A DNA stretch of 17,725 bases from Promethearchaeota archaeon. GTDB lineage: Archaea; Asgardarchaeota; Lokiarchaeia; Sigynarchaeales; SOKP01. A program made the position numbers and the translations under genes. Shown here piece by piece: positions 15,699 to 17,725 of this stretch (the first letter of the stretch is position 1; every line of letters starts with the position of its first letter). The stretch spans positions 1-17,725 of the forward strand of contig JAHLWV010000021.1 of the NCBI GenBank assembly GCA_019057735.1, written 5' to 3'. The notes below the pieces were generated by a model. That model was given only the letters and a program-made list of their open reading frames with translations, searched no databases and was not told where the DNA came from.

Positions 15699-17264
15699 TT
15701 AATAATTTTGTAAACTCAAAATTCCGTTATTAATGTTATTTATCATATCCATTGCCGTAAATCGAGGACCGATTGTTTTTTTGCAATATTCTCCTAAGTA
15801 TCCATTGAGGAATGCAGCAGAACAAGCTGCCTGATACGGGTTGCTTCCAGTTGTCAAAAAACTGGCGCATAAGCCTGCAAGTACGTCGCCTGTGCCTCCG
15901 ATTGACATTTCTGGACATCCTGTTCTATTTATCTTAAGCGTATTCCCGTTGCTTATGTAGTCGAACGGTCCCTTAGCTAATAAGGTAACATCCAGCTTTT
16001 TTGCTATGTTAAACACTTCTATTCCTCGTTTTTCTATTTTATCATACGGAGATAAGTCGGTATCTGTCATTATTTTGAGTTCTCCCTCGTGAGGTGTAAG
16101 TATAACATTTTTTCCTTTAATCAAGTCGAGGTGAGGCTTAACTAGTTTTAAGGCGTCTGCATCGATAACTAAAGATTTTTCAGCAATATTATTGCTTTCT
16201 AATAATTTTACTAAAAGATCTTCTGTTGATGGATCTGTTCCTAAGCCAGGACCTATAACAATAGCATTTGCCCAATCAATTAACCATAAAATTTCTTCTA
16301 AAGCTTTTGTCGTTAACCATTTTCCAGGACTCGTCCGTACAATCATGTCCGGTGAATAACTACGGATAACATCGCCGACAACTTCCGGAACATAGCTAAT
16401 AACCAGATCACACCCGAAATGAATACATGCTAAGGACGCGTAAGCCGGTGCTCCAGAGTAATTATTTGATCCACCAATAACTAAAACTCTACCGAATTCT
16501 CCCTTATGAGTGTCTTCGCTTCTTAATTTTAAGTTTGGCAACAAATCGCCTTTCCCGACAAATATACTCGCTTCGGGGGGAATACCAATCGATTTTTCGA
16601 TTACTTGATATTTTTCCGTTTTTTTCAAGCCTTTTTTAATTCTGTGGAAGGTTATAACTAAATCTGCATTGACAGCTTTATCGGAAATTTTGCCTGTATC
16701 TGGGTTTACTCCTGAAGGCACATCTATAGAAGCAATTTTAATTCGTTCTTTTTGTTTTTCTTTAATACTGTTTATCGTATCTATTGTGGAAGAAATTGGT
16801 TCTCTAATTTGTCCTTTTATTCCTGTACCTAATAATGCATCCACAATTAAAGAGTAACTTTGATCTTTTTTTATAATCTTCATGATGACTTCTGCGTCTT
16901 TCGAATCTTTAATAAAAGTTGTCTGAATTGAGTAAGTGAGACTGTTAAATATAATGTCCCAATTAAGCTGAGCTTCTTTTGTTCTTATTTTATCCGGCGT
17001 TCCAACTAAAATCACTAAAACTTTCACTCCAATCGAGGATAGATGTCGAGCTACTACAAAACCATCACCACCATTATTTCCCGTTCCACAAAAAATAGCT
17101 ACCTTCGAATTTTCCTTTAAATATCCTTGGGTTATAATTTCTGTCGCAAACGTATACCCCGCGCATTCCATCAAATGGCTTTTTGGAATTCCCAACCATT
17201 CTGAGTTATTATCTAATATCGATAATTCATCGGAAGATATTTTTTTTGATATAAATCTTTCCAT
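15699..17264 (-). CDS. nnr: bifunctional NAD(P)HX epimerase and ADP-dependent dehydratase
   Basis: A metabolite-repair enzyme. The N-terminal half interconverts R and S forms of hydrated NADH/NADPH, and the C-terminal half dehydrates the S form using ADP to restore NAD(P)H. Residues 1-230 are the YjeF_N epimerase domain, with GNNGGDG at 62-68, VDALLGTG at 141-148 and DVPSGVNPDTG at 181-191. Residues about 240-521 are the ribokinase-like dehydratase: HKGEFG (253-258), VIGGSNNYSGAPAYAS (262-277), IGPGLGT (337-343), DADALK (368-373), TPHEGE (390-395) and GGTGDVLAG (456-464). The length is typical for the bacterial and archaeal fusion and all key motifs are intact. The ATG at 17264 starts just before the first helix. 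It lies between the tRNA gene and the gelsolin gene, and its household role has no evident link with the actin-related genes. Confidence 0.97.
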   Translation of the reverse strand: MERFISKKISSDELSILDNNSEWLGIPKSHLMECAGYTFATEIITQGYLKENSKVAIFCGTGNNGGDGFVVARHLSSIGVKVLVILVGTPDKIRTKEAQLNWDIIFNSLTYSIQTTFIKDSKDAEVIMKIIKKDQSYSLIVDALLGTGIKGQIREPISSTIDTINSIKEKQKERIKIASIDVPSGVNPDTGKISDKAVNADLVITFHRIKKGLKKTEKYQVIEKSIGIPPEASIFVGKGDLLPNLKLRSEDTHKGEFGRVLVIGGSNNYSGAPAYASLACIHFGCDLVISYVPEVVGDVIRSYSPDMIVRTSPGKWLTTKALEEILWLIDWANAIVIGPGLGTDPSTEDLLVKLLESNNIAEKSLVIDADALKLVKPHLDLIKGKNVILTPHEGELKIMTDTDLSPYDKIEKRGIEVFNIAKKLDVTLLAKGPFDYISNGNTLKINRTGCPEMSIGGTGDVLAGLCASFLTTGSNPYQAACSAAFLNGYLGEYCKKTIGPRFTAMDMINNINNGILSLQNY

Positions 17265-17366
17265 AACAATTAATCTTAAGATATTGAGCTAAAAAACATT
17301 TTAGGTTTTGTTTTAGGTAAAAAAAAGAAAATTAACAATTTATTTGAAATTTTAAGTTCAAAATAG

Positions 17367-17371
17367 AAAAA
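17367..17371 (-). terminator. oligo(T) tract after the Met tRNA
   Basis: Five T on the minus strand begin one base after the discriminator base of the tRNA. This is a short archaeal-type stop signal; further T-rich sequence follows. Confidence 0.35.
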
Positions 17372-17409
17372 GTGCCGGTGGTGGGATATGAGCCCACGAA
17401 CCTCCAGAT

Positions 17410-17441
17410 TACATCCAGTCTGACCCATTTTTCAGTAGGAT
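17410..17441 (-). other. tRNA intron at the usual anticodon-loop site (37/38)
   Basis: Removing these 32 bases yields the loop CTCATAA closed by the CCAGA/TCTGG stem. CAT can pair with ATG near the intron's 3' end, with AAT and TAA left as 3-base bulges, similar to a bulge-helix-bulge substrate of the archaeal splicing endonuclease. Exact cut points may shift by a base without changing the product. Confidence 0.75.
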
Positions 17442-17453
17442 TATGAGTCTGGC

Positions 17454-17481
17454 GCCTATTAAACATTCGAATATTTCAAAT
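17454..17481 (-). other. second tRNA intron between D-arm and anticodon arm
   Basis: These 28 bases separate the closed D-arm from the anticodon stem, near tRNA position 25/26 (or 26/27). The insert can fold as CATTTGA paired with TCGAATG around AATAT, with the first C taken from the D-stem's last base. Removal leaves AAAGCGCCAGA, a normal junction. Noncanonical introns of this kind are known from other archaea. A complete bulge-helix-bulge was not worked out by hand. Confidence 0.65.
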
Positions 17482-17534
17482 GCTTTATAACCAGCTAAGC
17501 CACACCGGCAAATAAAGTATATTTAGAATAGTAA

Positions 17535-17550
17535 TTTTTTAAATTTAAAA
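17535..17550 (-). promoter_or_regulatory. candidate TATA box of the Met tRNA
   Basis: The minus strand reads TTTTAAATTTAAAAAA, 26-41 bases before the first tRNA base. This spacing would start transcription a few bases before the tRNA. Confidence 0.4.
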
Positions 17551-17639
17551 TAATTATTATCCTTTTCGGTTATTACTTCTTACCTAATTAATAAATTAAT
17601 TCTCTGTGTGTATATATAGAAGAAAAGATTCCTTTAAGT

Positions 17640-17646
17640 AAAAAAA
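17640..17646 (-). terminator. oligo(T) terminator after the partial tRNA
   Basis: A run of T on the minus strand continues directly from the discriminator base of the partial tRNA. This is the expected archaeal stop signal for a short RNA gene. Confidence 0.5.
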
Positions 17647-17725
17647 AGCCTCCGGCGGGAATTTCCGTAGGAAATAAAATTTTTCTCACTTTTGAACCCG
17701 CGACCTTTGCCTGTTTGGTTCATTA
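17647..17725 (-). tRNA. 3' part of a tRNA with an intron in the T-loop; 5' part outside the window
   Basis: On the minus strand AGGTC (variable region) is followed by T-stem GCGGG (17701-17697) and TTCAAA. An insert of 30 bases comes next, then T, the second T-stem strand CCCGC (17659-17655), the acceptor strand CGGAGGC (17654-17648) and a discriminator T (17647). Removing 17661-17690 gives the classic loop TTCAAAT. The 5' acceptor strand, expected as GCCTCCG, lies beyond the window. The bases before the putative anticodon stem strand GGCAA do not supply its partner TTGCC at the distance of a 7-base loop, so a further intron in the anticodon loop is likely. The identity cannot be read; the T discriminator limits the choices. 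Confidence 0.7.
17661..17690 (-). other. noncanonical intron in the T-loop of the partial tRNA
   Basis: These 30 bases interrupt a GCGGG/CCCGC T-stem loop. TTC before the insert can pair with GAA near its end, leaving AAA and ATT as 3-base bulges, which is close to the bulge-helix-bulge pattern. Exact ends could shift by one base, giving TTCAAAT or TTCAATT. Confidence 0.65.

Larger units (their letters stand above)
17373..17509 (-). tRNA. pre-tRNA with CAT anticodon, probably elongator Met, containing two introns
   Basis: The acceptor stem GCCGGTG (17509-17503) pairs fully with CACCGGC (17380-17374); the discriminator is A and CCA is not encoded. The D-stem is GCTT/AAGC, with A14 and GG in the loop. 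The anticodon stem CCAGA (17452-17448) pairs with TCTGG (17408-17404) only if 32 bases after CTCATA are removed. The D-arm and this stem become adjacent only if a further 28 bases are removed. The spliced tRNA is 77 bases with anticodon CAT at 17445-17443. The T-stem is GTGGG/CCCAC with loop CTCATAT, which lacks the usual A at position 58. G1-C72 and the anticodon stem sequence exclude an initiator. Met is favoured over an Ile tRNA with modified CAT anticodon by similarity of the D-arm and anticodon arm to archaeal elongator Met tRNAs. Confidence 0.88.

Noticed and set aside
15736..15918. Minus-strand 60-codon frame inside the nnr gene
   Set aside because: It overlaps the conserved dehydratase motifs in another frame and has no features of its own.
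17373..17509. Initiator Met tRNA
   Set aside because: It has G1-C72 instead of the archaeal A1-U72 type, and the anticodon stem lacks the three G-C pairs next to the loop.
1..17725. CRISPR array, insertion sequence or integrated element
   Set aside because: No regularly spaced repeats, transposase, integrase or flanking duplications were seen; the tRNA genes are not followed by an integrase or a repeated tRNA end.

Overview
The window looks like a chromosomal piece of an Asgard archaeon. It is AT-rich and every gene I can support lies on the minus strand, so the window is read from right to left. The evidence is the clustering of eukaryote-like proteins (a divergent actin-family protein, a gelsolin-domain protein, a Roadblock/LC7 protein and a CHAT-type protein) with archaeal traits: tRNAs without an encoded CCA end and with splicing-type introns, TATA-like promoters, and few Shine-Dalgarno sites. 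Assignment to a Lokiarchaeia-like low-GC lineage is inference.

Layout in the direction of transcription. (1) 17725-17373: the 3' part of a tRNA whose T-loop is split by an apparent intron, then a complete pre-tRNA with CAT anticodon (elongator Met most likely) that gives a clean cloverleaf only if two introns are removed. (2) 17264-15699: bifunctional NAD(P)HX epimerase/dehydratase. (3) 15561-11673: one gelsolin domain joined to an unassigned C-terminal domain, then a Roadblock protein followed by a large protein with three barrel-like repeats, a long proline-rich linker and a vWA domain with an intact MIDAS. (4) 11545-9371: a cytosolic GH3 beta-xylosidase/beta-glucosidase. (5) 9255-3570: a closely spaced run of AbrB-ACT regulator, lysine-rich coiled-coil protein, divergent actin-related protein, degenerate CHAT protein, and a small coiled-coil plus PLD-fold protein. 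(6) 3501-39: a DNA adenine methyltransferase with no nuclease domain, then a DEAD-box RNA helicase.

The most unusual part is 9255-3570. The actin-like protein has lost key acidic residues of its second phosphate loop. The CHAT protein has lost both positions expected for the catalytic His/Cys pair. The PLD-fold protein has lost its HKD motif. All three keep the fold signatures, which suggests a set of binding or scaffold proteins rather than enzymes, possibly controlled by the AbrB-ACT protein at a palindrome upstream of its own gene. With the nearby gelsolin, Roadblock and vWA proteins this could be an actin-centred cytoskeletal or signalling locus. That joint function is inferred from gene order only.
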